Virus record (IMG/VR): IMGVR_UViG_3300010160_000074 | Location: 1-47,708 of that record | DNA: 47,708 bases | Source of the DNA: a virus | Strand: one strand, 5' to 3' | Shown here: positions 14,647-25,602 of the stretch, one piece after another | Numbering within the stretch: position 1 is the stretch's first letter | How the letters are laid out: each line of letters opens with the position of its first letter | Position numbers and translations under genes: made by a program | The notes under the pieces: generated by a model | The model's input: the letters and a program-made list of their open reading frames with translations, nothing else | Databases searched by the model: none | Told to the model about the DNA's origin: nothing

Positions 14647-17600
14647 TTAGAAGAACGCAAAAAAGTTTCCAAGATAAACACTGCCCGGTGCAGTAAATAT
14701 CCAACCAAGATTGTTGCTGACGTTGGTTGATGTTGTGCCTGCATACCATCCTGCGCCGCCGGTGGCAATAGAATCTCGGATACTCAAATAACCAACACTT
14801 ACTGTACCCGATGCTTTGCTCAAAGTAGTTTGAGTTCCTGGGGCACTGCTGTTGATTGTTACCAAACTGCCCAGCACACCACTCAAAGTAAAATCAGCGA
14901 ATGTCTGAGTAGAACTTGCTGTGAAAGTAATCGTGCTGGGTCTTGTGGTTGCTGTTAGATCACTCAACGAATTATCGCCCGATATGGTCAACGCACCGGC
15001 ACCACCTTGATTCAGCGTTGAGTATGAGCCTCCTCCGCCAGCAAATGTTTTTGCTGTGGCCGCTGTCATACTGATAATCAATCCAACTATTGTTATACCA
15101 GTAGCAGATGCATTAGAAAATGCAGTAGCGCCTGCTCCGGTTATGGTGTATGTGCCCGATCCGGTCATGGATCTGGTCAGCGTACCGGTACTTGCAAACG
15201 TGGCACTGGATACTGCATAGGTCAAACAAGCCAGTGTTCCTTGTGTGAGTGTGAGAGCACCACTCAAAGTGAGTGCGCCAGCCAAGGTTGCGGTACCTGT
15301 GGTGTTGACGATCAGTGTGGGTAGTGTTTTGCCGTTGGTGGTAATGGTACCTGTGCCTACCATGGTCGGAGTTAAGTTGGTAAATGTACCACCGGTGGAC
15401 AATGTTAGTCCGTTCAAGTTCAATGCAGTCGCTGCGATAGTAAACGCTGTTGATCCAAAATCCAAGGTGTTGAACCAGCTGGCTGTGGTTATTGTAGCAA
15501 TGGCTGTGCCGGTACCGGTCAGTGTTAGATTGGGTGATATGGTCGCAGATCCACCTGTAGTTCCAAAAACATAGGTCCTGGTGACTGTTGCATCTGCGGC
15601 AAATCCGCCTGTTCCTGTGTAGGTGAACGCCGTGGCGATGGCCATGTTCAACACCGTGGTTGCTGCTGTGGTATGAGCCAGCACAATGTTGTTTGTGCCG
15701 AACGCAACGGATCGTGTGTTGGTGTTGTCAGAACTAAAAATACCAGTGGTCAAGTCAAACCCGCCAAGATCAAGAGTACCGGCTGTTAATGTAAACGTAC
15801 TAACGGCGGACATTGCAAATGCAGCACCCAATGTGATAGTTCCGGTGGTATTAACTGTTAATGCCGTCAGTGTGGTATTGCTATTACTGGTAAGAGTACC
15901 TGTACCCAATAGAGTTGGTGTTAGAACTGCAAAAGAACCACCACTTGATAATGTCAAACCGCCCGCTATGTTTAGTGCTGTGCTTCCTGGGTTGAATGCT
16001 GTGGTTCCAAAACTTAAATTTTTAAACCAACTGGCACTGGTGAATGTTTGTACTGCTGTGCCACTACCAGTCAATGTCAAGTTAGGTGCTGTGGTCAATG
16101 ACCCGCCGGATGCAGTGCCAACCGAATAAGTTCTAGTGACTGCCGCAGTTGCAGTGAATCCACCTGTACCTGTAAAAGTGAATCCAACGACAGTGGCCAT
16201 GCTCAATACAGTTTGTGCTGCTGTGGTATGAGCCAGCACAATGTTGTTTGTGCCAAACACAATTGACCGAGTTGTTGCACCGGAAGAACTAAAGATACCA
16301 GTGGTCAAGTCAAACCCGCCAAGATCAAGAGTACCGGCTGTTAATGTGGTTGTGCCAGTGGCAGCCAAAGCGAATGCAGCACCCAATGTGATAGTTCCTG
16401 CTGAGGCGTTGATTGTTAATGCCGCCAGTGTGGTATTGCTATTACTGGTAAGAGTACCTGTACCCAATAGAGTTGGTGTTAGGGTCGTGAATGTGCCACC
16501 ACTTGATAATGTCAAACTACCGTATATGTTTAGTGCTGTGGTTCCTGGGTTGAATGCAGTGGTACCAAAACTTAAATTTGTAAAAAAGCTGGCAGTGGTG
16601 AATGTTTGTACTGCTGTACCACTACCCGTGAGTGACAAGTTGGGGTATTGGGCACCTGTTATAGCTAATGTACCAAACGTATAAGTTCTAGTGACTGTTG
16701 CATCTGCGGCAAATCCACCTGTACCTGTATACGTAAAACTACTAGCAGTGGCCATGCTCAATACAGTTTGTGCTGCTGTGGTATGTGCAAGATTGATAAG
16801 ACCGGTAAAAGGATTTAAAGATACCCCAGTTATGCTACCGTTATTGGTAGGTGTGTAGTTGTTGGTCGAACTATCTGCCAATATATTAGCCCCGGTCACG
16901 GTATTCAACAATATGCTGGTCTGAGTACCTGTGATAGCAGATATATTGGTACCCGAACTTTGAGTCGCAGTCAATGGTGCTGTAGGAACTGCAAAGTTTC
17001 CTGTGTAAACTGCCACACCAGTTACCCAACGGAAATTAGAAATGTACCCAGTGTAGTGCGATCCAGGAAAACTATTGCCCGATGTTCCTACCCATAATGT
17101 GTTGGTAGGAAAGTTGATAGCACCGCTGTATGTGGCCGTGGCATTAAGCACCCCATTGATATACATGTACAATGCATCAGTACCCACTCTCACCAAGGCT
17201 ATGTGTGTCCAGGCATTTTTAATGTAATTACCTGTGCTGGCCAATAGGTTTGAGGTAGTTCCGGCTCCGCCCACTCCACCTGTTAACCCAGCCAAATAAA
17301 ATCCATATTGATTGGTTATACCAAGACCAGAATGCCCTACAAAAAATGCCATGTCTCCAGTCTGGCCTCCGTCGTTACTGGTGCCAAAAACAGCAGGAGC
17401 GGTCTGTACTTGAGTGGGAGTGTATAGCCAAAACTCCACTGTGAAAGGTTGATTGGCGGTCACCTGTATGTTGCTGTTTATAGCATAGCTGGCATATTGA
17501 GTGCTGCCGTTAAATGACGCAGAAGTTCCAGGAGTTGATCCACCAAACGCAATAGACCGTGTGTTGGTATTGCTAGAACTAAAAATGCCAGTGGTCAAAT

Positions 17601-20600
17601 TATAACTATTCAGAGCCAGTGTGCCACTGGTCAATGTGGTAGTACTAGTGGCAGCCAAGGACAGCGGTGCTGCTAATGTGGTGGTCCCTGAAGTGCTGTT
17701 GATTATTAATGATACTAATGTAGTATTATTATTACTAGTAATAGTACCTGTGCCCAACATGGTTGGAGTCATGGTAGTATATGTACCAGTTGCAGACAAT
17801 GTCAAGTCACCGGCAATGTTCAATGCAGTGGTTCCTGGATTGAATGCAGTGGTACCAAAATTTAGATTATCAAACCAACTGGCCGTGGTCAATGTGGCCA
17901 CGCTAGCCCCTGTGGTAAATGTCAAACTAGGTGCGTTAGTCACCGAACCGCCGGCGGTTGCACCAAAGTTGAATGTTCTTGTATTGCTCATGGCGGCAGC
18001 AATAAATCCACCTGCGCCAGTGAGAGTGAACCCAGTGGCTGTGGCCATACTCAGAACCGTGGTTGCAGCAGTGGTATGGGTGAGATTTATATTTCCTGCA
18101 GTTGTGCTACCAAATCCAATTGAGCGTACACCTGCTCCTGTTGAACTGAATATTCCAGTGGTTAACACAACACCATCGGCCAATGTCAATGTGCCGGCAG
18201 TCAACGTGTATGTTCCAGTTACTGTTAATGCATAGTTTTTGTTAAATGTTGCAGTACCTGCAGTATGAGTGAATGTAGGTACTGCACCTAGTGTGGCTGT
18301 GCCGCCATATGTGAATGATCCAGTGGTCAGCACAAAACTGGTACTAGGATTTATTGTGCCGCTTGAGAAGCTAAAACTTGGGCCATTGATTGTGAATGTG
18401 GTACAGGCCAATGTTCCAAAATTTGAAAATGTACCGCCAGTGTATGTCACAGCAGCCGAACAGGTCAGATTGTACGTCGCAAAATCCAATGTACCAGCGG
18501 TCATGGCAAATGTTGTGCAATTTGCTGCACTTCCCATGGTGACCGTAAAAGTGGTATTGATTGTTAATGGGCCAAATGACGCGCTGTTAAAAGTGTATGT
18601 AACATTGGCCTGCGGTACTAGAGTCAGTGTAAGGTAGGCCCCTGTTGCCGACAATGTCACACTATTAACTATATTTAATGAGGTCGTTCCTGGATTGAAA
18701 CTGGTTGTACCAAAAGTTAAATTTTTATACCAACCACCGGTGGTCAATGTTGCTACACTAGCACCTGTAGTAAATGTCACGTTTACAGCGTTTGCGGTCG
18801 ATCCGCCTGTGGTTCCGAATGTTAATGTTCGGGTGTTGGCCATGTCCGCAACTGTGAATCCACCCGGACCTGTGTACGAGAACCCAGTGACTGTGGTCAT
18901 GGCAAGAACCACTGTGGCTGCTGTGGTATGCGTGAGATTGATGTTTCCTGCACTTGCACTACCAAATGCAATTGAGCGAGTATTTGAATTATTAGAACTG
19001 AATATACCTGTAGTTAATGTGACCCCATCTGCTAATGTCAATACTCCGGCAGTTAATGTATAAGTGCCAGTAACTGTTAAAGAATAACTACTATTAAATG
19101 TTACCGTACCTGCTGTATGTGTAAATGTTGGAACCGGCGATAGTGTACCACCATTGAGTGTGAATGACCCTGATGTTAATACAAAACTGGTGCTGGGAGT
19201 TATTGTTCCAGTTGTGAAGTTAAATGCTGGACCATTGATCGTGAATGTTGTGCAATTGAGAACACCACTGGCAGTGAGTAAACTTCCGCCGTTGTAGGTA
19301 AATGTGCTTGAGCAAGTGAGTGTGTTGCCTGCAAGATCCAGTGTGCCCAGGGTCAATGCGGCTGTGGTACATAATGTGGTACCTGCCAAGGTGGTTGTGA
19401 TAGCAGAGGTGTTGATAACCAAGGGACCAATGGATGTGTTTGTACGGATTGATCCGGTCCCCACCATGGTGGCTGTTAAAGCTGTAAGAACACTGGTACT
19501 CAAATTAGATTTCAACGAGCTTAAATTAAGATTGGTTGCTGCGATGGTAAATGCTGTGGTTCCAAAATCTATTTCTCTAAACCAACTGCCGCTGGTTATT
19601 GTTGGGACAGAGGCACCGCTGACCAGATAAAGTATTGGAGCATTAGCTGCTGTACCTGAGGCGCTGGCTGTACCAAAAGTAAATGTTCTTGTGGTACTCA
19701 TTGTGGCCTGGAAGCAACCTGTTCCTGATCCAAATGTTCCACTGCTTGTATAAGTAAATCCAGTAGCAGTTGCCATACTTAATACAGTTTGTGCAGCGGT
19801 AGTATGTGCTAGTATAATATAGTTTGCACCAAACGCAATTGAACGAGTATTAGCATTAGTTGAACTGAATATACCAGTAGTTAAATCATATCCATTAAGA
19901 GATAATGCACCGTTAGTTAATGTAGTAGTCTGTGTTGCACCAGTTGTTAATGCGCTAGTCAAACTCCATGCACCGCCTACTCCATTGAATGTAACACTAC
20001 CATTTAATGCAGTGCCGTTTGTTGTTATCGTTTCACCGGCGGTTCTAGTAGAATTGAATGTAGTTGTGCCAGTGCTATTCCATACAGTACCTGCTATCAA
20101 TGACATAGAACCGGACACAGCAAGAGTAGGTGTAGTACCAGTTGCGAATGTAACCGTACCGGCACTTACAGTTAAATTATAACAGGTCAATGCACCTGTC
20201 ATAGTGACAGTATAAGTACCTGCTTGGTCAAAAAATACAGGGTCGTTTGCTGTTGGGACTTTTGCACCACCTACTCCACCTGAGGTTTGTGACCAATTAG
20301 TTGTAGTACCGGTATTCCATGTTCCTGTTCCACCTACCCAATAACGACCGCTTGGTATGACTGCGATAGCAAGAGCAGAAATATTATGTAAATTAGTAAT
20401 AGTTGCTGTTCTAGCAGTACTATTACCTGATGCGGCTTGTGTCTCATCAACAACAAATATACCGTTGACCGCAGTAGTGGGGTTTGAAGTGACTCTACTT
20501 GTTGTAGGCGAGGGAGCCGCGCCCCAAGTACCGGCTACATTATCAGCGACCCAAACACTAATTTCACAATCATTAGTTGAAGTATTTCCAGTCTGTCCAG

Positions 20601-20934
20601 GTGCTAAACTAGTGCCGCTTGCTGTATTAGTGATACCACTAATAGTATCAATTGCGGCCGCCCCTCGATAGGCTAGCATGACTGCACTAGTTGTGGTGCC
20701 GAGTAAAGATAATGTTACAGACGATTCTGAACTAGTAGCAAATTTAGTTAGAATAGTTAAAAATCCATTAGAACCTTGTACCGACCTTGCTGTCCAACCA
20801 GAAGGTGTTGCGGGCGTAGCCGTACCAGTAGTAACGATTATTAATAAGTCTTTTTCAGCATAACCTGCAGGAACTGCAACAGTGGGATTGTCTCCTGTAG
20901 CTACAGCACTAGAAGCGACGAATGTTACTGCCAT
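14647..20934 (-). CDS. Giant beta-repeat adhesin/fibre with LamG domain
   Basis: 2095 residues, the last of the fibre row, and different in style from the other five. The N-terminal 200 residues form a unique domain, then RYWVGGTGTWNTGTTTNWSQ starts long Thr/Ser/Gly repeats resembling filamentous beta-helix adhesins. Recurrent blocks are LTTGIFSS..TRSIAFG, HTTAAQTVLSMATATGF and SFGTTAFNPGTTALNI. In the C-terminal third the repeat is exactly 555 bases (185 residues): anchors at 15671, 16226 and 16781. A LamG/ConA-like domain occupies about 1135-1378 (FNGSTQYASY, FTVEFWLYTP, WTHIALVR). The extreme C-terminus (NNLGWIFT, YLGNFFAFF) is a tail I recall in marine phage proteins. Probably a host-binding or decoration fibre; receptor unknown. 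AAGGAT ribosome site. Confidence 0.8.
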   Translation of the reverse strand: MAVTFVASSAVATGDNPTVAVPAGYAEKDLLIIVTTGTATPATPSGWTARSVQGSNGFLTILTKFATSSESSVTLSLLGTTTSAVMLAYRGAAAIDTISGITNTASGTSLAPGQTGNTSTNDCEISVWVADNVAGTWGAAPSPTTSRVTSNPTTAVNGIFVVDETQAASGNSTARTATITNLHNISALAIAVIPSGRYWVGGTGTWNTGTTTNWSQTSGGVGGAKVPTANDPVFFDQAGTYTVTMTGALTCYNLTVSAGTVTFATGTTPTLAVSGSMSLIAGTVWNSTGTTTFNSTRTAGETITTNGTALNGSVTFNGVGGAWSLTSALTTGATQTTTLTNGALSLNGYDLTTGIFSSTNANTRSIAFGANYIILAHTTAAQTVLSMATATGFTYTSSGTFGSGTGCFQATMSTTRTFTFGTASASGTAANAPILYLVSGASVPTITSGSWFREIDFGTTAFTIAATNLNLSSLKSNLSTSVLTALTATMVGTGSIRTNTSIGPLVINTSAITTTLAGTTLCTTAALTLGTLDLAGNTLTCSSTFTYNGGSLLTASGVLNCTTFTINGPAFNFTTGTITPSTSFVLTSGSFTLNGGTLSPVPTFTHTAGTVTFNSSYSLTVTGTYTLTAGVLTLADGVTLTTGIFSSNNSNTRSIAFGSASAGNINLTHTTAATVVLAMTTVTGFSYTGPGGFTVADMANTRTLTFGTTGGSTANAVNVTFTTGASVATLTTGGWYKNLTFGTTSFNPGTTSLNIVNSVTLSATGAYLTLTLVPQANVTYTFNSASFGPLTINTTFTVTMGSAANCTTFAMTAGTLDFATYNLTCSAAVTYTGGTFSNFGTLACTTFTINGPSFSFSSGTINPSTSFVLTTGSFTYGGTATLGAVPTFTHTAGTATFNKNYALTVTGTYTLTAGTLTLADGVVLTTGIFSSTGAGVRSIGFGSTTAGNINLTHTTAATTVLSMATATGFTLTGAGGFIAAAMSNTRTFNFGATAGGSVTNAPSLTFTTGASVATLTTASWFDNLNFGTTAFNPGTTALNIAGDLTLSATGTYTTMTPTMLGTGTITSNNNTTLVSLIINSTSGTTTLAAPLSLAATSTTTLTSGTLALNSYNLTTGIFSSSNTNTRSIAFGGSTPGTSASFNGSTQYASYAINSNIQVTANQPFTVEFWLYTPTQVQTAPAVFGTSNDGGQTGDMAFFVGHSGLGITNQYGFYLAGLTGGVGGAGTTSNLLASTGNYIKNAWTHIALVRVGTDALYMYINGVLNATATYSGAINFPTNTLWVGTSGNSFPGSHYTGYISNFRWVTGVAVYTGNFAVPTAPLTATQSSGTNISAITGTQTSILLNTVTGANILADSSTNNYTPTNNGSITGVSLNPFTGLINLAHTTAAQTVLSMATASSFTYTGTGGFAADATVTRTYTFGTLAITGAQYPNLSLTGSGTAVQTFTTASFFTNLSFGTTAFNPGTTALNIYGSLTLSSGGTFTTLTPTLLGTGTLTSNSNTTLAALTINASAGTITLGAAFALAATGTTTLTAGTLDLGGFDLTTGIFSSSGATTRSIVFGTNNIVLAHTTAAQTVLSMATVVGFTFTGTGGFTATAAVTRTYSVGTASGGSLTTAPNLTLTGSGTAVQTFTSASWFKNLSFGTTAFNPGSTALNIAGGLTLSSGGSFAVLTPTLLGTGTLTSNSNTTLTALTVNTTGTITLGAAFAMSAVSTFTLTAGTLDLGGFDLTTGIFSSDNTNTRSVAFGTNNIVLAHTTAATTVLNMAIATAFTYTGTGGFAADATVTRTYVFGTTGGSATISPNLTLTGTGTAIATITTASWFNTLDFGSTAFTIAATALNLNGLTLSTGGTFTNLTPTMVGTGTITTNGKTLPTLIVNTTGTATLAGALTLSGALTLTQGTLACLTYAVSSATFASTGTLTRSMTGSGTYTITGAGATAFSNASATGITIVGLIISMTAATAKTFAGGGGSYSTLNQGGAGALTISGDNSLSDLTATTRPSTITFTASSTQTFADFTLSGVLGSLVTINSSAPGTQTTLSKASGTVSVGYLSIRDSIATGGAGWYAGTTSTNVSNNLGWIFTAPGSVYLGNFFAFF
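15671..17335 (-). repeat. Three 555-bp coding repeats
   Basis: The anchor GTATG(A/T)GC recurs at 15671, 16226 and 16781, exactly 555 bases apart, and the sequence between anchors corresponds block by block with synonymous and conservative changes. The third unit is interrupted by the LamG insertion. Boundaries are approximate. Confidence 0.7.
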
Positions 20935-20969
20935 ACTTTATCCTTGAGCTACCTATTTTATCAATGCCA

Positions 20970-23900
20970 TTAGAATCCAAAGTTCTTGGCCAATATTTGC
21001 CATTTTGTAGCAGTGGTGTTGTATATAAATCCTACATAATCATATTTACTGCTACCACTGGATGCAGTAGGCAAACTTAGATCTGTTGAACCGGCAAACA
21101 CTGCATTCCAAGAAAAAGTCTGCACATTTGATGATTGCAATCTAAACATGATTTTTTGTCCGTTTGTCAAAGTGCCGGTTGGAGCATTGATTGTCAATAT
21201 GCCTGCCACCTGAGTGTTTGTTTGTGTGGCAAGATCTGTGGTGTCAGCATTGATGGTGACTGATGTGCCATCTGCGATTGACACCGAGCGTGACACTATG
21301 CCGCCACCAGTGATAATATTACCTGTTATAGAGACCGTAGCACCGGTTAGAGTTGTGGCGTTAACATTGGCACCGCCCAAGATGTTGCCGCCTGTGATAT
21401 TACCTGTCACACTAACGGTTGTACCTGTTAGCGTTGTAGCATTCACGTTGGCACCACCTAGCACGTTGCCACCTGTGATGTTGCCGGTCACACTAAGACT
21501 TGTTCCGGTTGCAGCACCGATATTGGGTGTGGTCAGTTGTGCGCTGGCTTTGACAACAATATTGCCAGTGCCGTCAAATGCAGTACTGATGTTGTCAGTT
21601 TTTGCACTGAACACGGTTCCGTTTAGTACTAGACCGGCTGAGGTGTTGGCAGAAAATGTACCAGCGCCCGAGAACTGGGTAAACACAATTGGACTGGTGC
21701 CCAAGGTAGGGTTGTCTGTGGTTTGCACCCAACCGGTGTCTGCTAGTGTGGCACCCGAAGTCACAAACAAAAAGTCGCCACCAGCAGCTTCAGCCGAAGT
21801 ATCAAAATCCGTGCTTCTAGTCAATAAACTGCTGCTGGTATAATTATACATGCCATTTTGTACAGCATTGCCCTGATTTTTAATCAACAGCCTAGTGCTG
21901 GCAGGTGCTGGAATGGCCGTGCCGTCCAGTGTGGTCAGTGTGTTGCCCACAAGACTCAATGTGGCTCCTACCCCACTCGAACCGTTGTTGTAGGTAACGG
22001 TAGCACCGGTGTATGTGGCCAAATCTGCAGTGGATGCCAAGTTGGCCGAATCGTGTATGTGCAAACCTTGTGCCACTAAATCAACATATGCTTTGGTTGC
22101 TGCGTCTTGATCTTGAACCGGCGTTGACAATCCATTGATGTAGGTGCCAACTACAATATTACCGGTTGTGCTTAGAGTCAGGTCACCAATTGATTTTATT
22201 GTAGTAGCTGTGCCAACTACGGTGTTGGTATTGACATTACCACCTGTGACGTTGCCGCTGGCGCTGACCGAAACTGCTGATATTGCCGCAGGCGTGATTA
22301 TGTTGCCACCTGTGATGTTGCCACTGGTGGATATTGGGTTGGTACCAAACACGGCTAAATTGGCAGCAACATTAGCATTGCCATAGCTTGGAGCGATACC
22401 GGTCAGTTGTGATCCGTTACCAATGAAGTAATTGCCAGTGATGTTACCTGTAGTAGATATTGGGTTGGTTCCAAATGCTGCCAAGTTAGCCGCAACATTT
22501 GCGTTGCCGTAAGTTGCTGGAAGCCCAGTCAGCTGTGATCCATTGCCGATGAAGAAGTTGCCTGTAACATTGCCGGTTGCAGACACTATGCCACCTGTCA
22601 ATACATTTCCACCTGTGGCATTGCCAGTCACTGCCAAACTACCCAGCGTACCTACTGAGGTGATATTGGTTTGTGCTGCTGTGGTCAATGTGCCCACTAT
22701 GCTGGTACCACTTAGGTTACCACCAGTGATGTTACCGGTTGCACTTACTATTCCACCTGTCAATACATTACCACCAGTTACGTTTGCACTCACACTCACA
22801 GTGGTACCTGTATGTGTGGTAGCATTCACATTAGCACCACCCAAGATATTACCGCCGGTGATGTTACCAGTAGCCGATACAATACCACCTGTCAATACAT
22901 TACCACCTGTTATATTAGCTACTGCACTTAATCCAACATTTGACGTAAACGTATTTGCTGAACTGTTGTAAAGGAATGTGACATATGGGCTGCCTTGAGG
23001 ACCTAGCTCAATGCCACCATTGTTCACTTGAGTTATGTTGGAGGCATTGTTTCCTAAATTGATTGCCACATCGTTGATAGTGACCACGTTACTGCTAATG
23101 TAGGTTACATTACCTGCCACACTCAAATTGCCAGTGAATATTGCGTTGTTAGCAGTGATATTGCCAGTAGCACTGATCACTCCGTTGGTTAGCAAATTAC
23201 CTGCTGTGATGTTGCCACTAGTCGATATGGGATTTGTTCCAAATGCTGCCAAGTTGGCTGCCACATTGGCGTTGCCGTAAGTTGCAGCAAGTCCAGTCAG
23301 TTGCGAGCCGTTACCAATGAAGAAGTTGCCGGTTACATTACCTGTAGCTGATACAATACCACCTGTCAATATATTACCGCCGGTAACATTAGCACTTACC
23401 GAAACAGTGGTACCTGTGTGAGTGGTAGCATTTACGTTGGCTCCGCCCAGGATGTTGCCAGCAGTGATATTACCCGTGGTAGATACAGGATTGGTTCCAA
23501 ATGCCGCCAAGTTGGCTGCCACATTGGCATTGCCATAACTAGCTGCAATGCCTGTGAGTTGCGAGCCGTTACCAATAAAATAGTTGCCGGTTACATTGCC
23601 TGTGGCCGACAATGTACCAGTTACCATTATAGAAGTCGATTGCCAGGTACTACCATCATATATCAACGTTCCTTGGGCACTAGTAACAAGAACCGATGAT
23701 GTTGAAGTCACCACGGTATTGTAATTTGTGATTGTCAGTGCCTGCGACGAGTTGTCTATAATGGTACTATTTTGTAAGGTTAATAATTTTGTTTGTCCAG
23801 CAGTGAGTGCTGCGCTAGGAGAACCATTTACATTGGCCAATTGATTTGGTGTTAGCGGTGTGGTGCTGGGAGTAAATGCAGATGTGTAAACTCCTACCCC

Positions 23901-25601
23901 GTTCACAATGCGGAAATTAGACAGATAACCCTCAAATGGATTTCTTGTGCCGCCATTATCTACACTTATACCTATGCCCAGATACGACGGTGAACTCAGA
24001 GGTGATCCACCATTGCTGGCCGTGGTATACATCACACCATTTACAAATATTCTCCAATTGCCAGAAGTTCCAGATACAAACGAATCACGAGATAACACCA
24101 CATGATTCCATGTGTCCGGAGTAACATTTAATCCACTGTTAAATCCATATGAGTTTTGTTGTACAAATCGTACTTCCCAGCCACTCATGTATAATTCCCA
24201 GTCAGTGCCACCGATAAAACAGCGTCCTGAACTATTCATCGGATATGCCCAAAATTCGATTGTTAAATTACCTGCGCCGGCCAACACGGTAGCGTTTGGT
24301 ACGGTTAGGTATTGATTGGTACCATTAAAATATCCAGCATATGTTAAGCCTATGACTCCACCAATCAAGCCGGTGTTTGTTGTTGGCACATAAAAATTAC
24401 CACCAGTGATATTACCGCCGGTTGATATTGGGTTGGTTCCAAATGCTGCCAAGTTAGCCGCCACGTTGGCATTAGCATAAGTCACCGGAAGACCAGTCAG
24501 TTGGCTTCCGTTGCCTAATATGTAACTGCCGGAAATGTTGGCAGTGGTAGTGACGTTGGCGGTCAAATTCAATGCACTTACTACATTGCCACTTAAACTC
24601 AATCCTGCGGCGTTGACATTGCCACCCGTGATATTACCTGTCACTGAGACCGTGGTACCTGTGTGTGTGGTTGCATTGACGTTTGAACCGCCTAAGATGT
24701 TGCCTGCTGTGATGTTGCCACTAGTAGATATTGGGTTTGTTCCGAACACAGCCAAGTTGGCAGCAACATTGGCATTGCCATAGCTGGATACAATTCCGGT
24801 CAGCTGTGATCCATTGCCCAGTATGTAACCACCTGTGATGTTGCCTGTGGTGGATATTGGGTTTGTTCCAAATGCTGCCAAGTTGGCAGCAACATTGGCA
24901 TTGCCATAGCTGGATACAATTCCGGTCAGCTGTGATCCGTCGCCAATGAAGTAATTGCCTGTGATGTTACCACTAGTAGATATTGGGTTTGTTCCGAACA
25001 CAGCCAAGTTGGCAGCAACATTGGCATTGCCATAACTTGATGAAGAAATTCCGGTCAGTAACGAGCCATTACCGATAAAGAAGTTGCCTGTGACATTGCC
25101 CGTGGCACTGATTATACCAGTTACATATTCGCCTGTGCTAGCAAATGTGGCTATCGTGGTCCCGGACACATTGGCTGTGATATTGCTATTGGCACTTACA
25201 GTAACGTCACTTGTGCCATTTGTGATAGCAGAGCCGGCGGATGTTGTAATGCCAGTCAACTGAGATCCATTACCAATAAAATAATTGCCCGTGATGTTGC
25301 CCGCGGCACTGATCAATCCGGGAGTTTTGATATTGCCACCGGCAATATTTGAAGTTACATTAACATTGGATACAACATTACCGCTCAGGCTTAGCCCAGT
25401 GGCATTTAGGTTGGCCCCAGTGATATTGCCAGTTACACTGACAAATTTGTTGCTGGTCAGTAACTGGACGCCGTTGTTGTTGTCTTTGTAGAATAAATTG
25501 CCGTCAGTATAGTTGATGGCCAATTCGCCCGTTTGAAGATTTCCCGCAACAGGGACTGAATTTGCCGTACTTGAGCGCTTGATTAGTACTGTATTGGTCA
25601 T
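20970..25601 (-). CDS. Tail fibre protein, GN-repeat type, with LamG domain
   Basis: 1543 residues. The N-terminus VLIKRSSTANSVP...GELAINYTDGNLFYKD is the short adaptor found at the head of many phage fibres (Mtd/gp12-like attachment). The body consists of Gly/Asn repeats anchored on GNITGGN and FIGNGSQLTGI. A LamG-like domain lies at about 415-650 (YFNGTNQYLTVPN, LTIEFWAYP, WNHVVLSRD). Residues about 1157-1333 hold a module beginning PVQDQDAATKAYVDLVAQGL (probably a short trimeric coiled coil) and ending in QFSGAGTF, shared with the next fibre. The C-terminus (QTFSWNAVFAGS, WQILAKNFGF) is unique. The ribosome site is inside a hairpin spanning the previous stop, so translation is probably coupled. 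Confidence 0.82.
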   Translation of the reverse strand: MTNTVLIKRSSTANSVPVAGNLQTGELAINYTDGNLFYKDNNNGVQLLTSNKFVSVTGNITGANLNATGLSLSGNVVSNVNVTSNIAGGNIKTPGLISAAGNITGNYFIGNGSQLTGITTSAGSAITNGTSDVTVSANSNITANVSGTTIATFASTGEYVTGIISATGNVTGNFFIGNGSLLTGISSSSYGNANVAANLAVFGTNPISTSGNITGNYFIGDGSQLTGIVSSYGNANVAANLAAFGTNPISTTGNITGGYILGNGSQLTGIVSSYGNANVAANLAVFGTNPISTSGNITAGNILGGSNVNATTHTGTTVSVTGNITGGNVNAAGLSLSGNVVSALNLTANVTTTANISGSYILGNGSQLTGLPVTYANANVAANLAAFGTNPISTGGNITGGNFYVPTTNTGLIGGVIGLTYAGYFNGTNQYLTVPNATVLAGAGNLTIEFWAYPMNSSGRCFIGGTDWELYMSGWEVRFVQQNSYGFNSGLNVTPDTWNHVVLSRDSFVSGTSGNWRIFVNGVMYTTASNGGSPLSSPSYLGIGISVDNGGTRNPFEGYLSNFRIVNGVGVYTSAFTPSTTPLTPNQLANVNGSPSAALTAGQTKLLTLQNSTIIDNSSQALTITNYNTVVTSTSSVLVTSAQGTLIYDGSTWQSTSIMVTGTLSATGNVTGNYFIGNGSQLTGIAASYGNANVAANLAAFGTNPVSTTGNITAGNILGGANVNATTHTGTTVSVSANVTGGNILTGGIVSATGNVTGNFFIGNGSQLTGLAATYGNANVAANLAAFGTNPISTSGNITAGNLLTNGVISATGNITANNAIFTGNLSVAGNVTYISSNVVTINDVAINLGNNASNITQVNNGGIELGPQGSPYVTFLYNSSANTFTSNVGLSAVANITGGNVLTGGIVSATGNITGGNILGGANVNATTHTGTTVSVSANVTGGNVLTGGIVSATGNITGGNLSGTSIVGTLTTAAQTNITSVGTLGSLAVTGNATGGNVLTGGIVSATGNVTGNFFIGNGSQLTGLPATYGNANVAANLAAFGTNPISTTGNITGNYFIGNGSQLTGIAPSYGNANVAANLAVFGTNPISTSGNITGGNIITPAAISAVSVSASGNVTGGNVNTNTVVGTATTIKSIGDLTLSTTGNIVVGTYINGLSTPVQDQDAATKAYVDLVAQGLHIHDSANLASTADLATYTGATVTYNNGSSGVGATLSLVGNTLTTLDGTAIPAPASTRLLIKNQGNAVQNGMYNYTSSSLLTRSTDFDTSAEAAGGDFLFVTSGATLADTGWVQTTDNPTLGTSPIVFTQFSGAGTFSANTSAGLVLNGTVFSAKTDNISTAFDGTGNIVVKASAQLTTPNIGAATGTSLSVTGNITGGNVLGGANVNATTLTGTTVSVTGNITGGNILGGANVNATTLTGATVSITGNIITGGGIVSRSVSIADGTSVTINADTTDLATQTNTQVAGILTINAPTGTLTNGQKIMFRLQSSNVQTFSWNAVFAGSTDLSLPTASSGSSKYDYVGFIYNTTATKWQILAKNFGF

Positions 25602-25602
25602 T

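Noticed and set aside
20946-20953. ATAAAATA upstream of the 2095-codon fibre as a late promoter
   Set aside because: One base off the TAAATA core that is constant at the other sites; it may be weakly active, but it is not strong enough to list.
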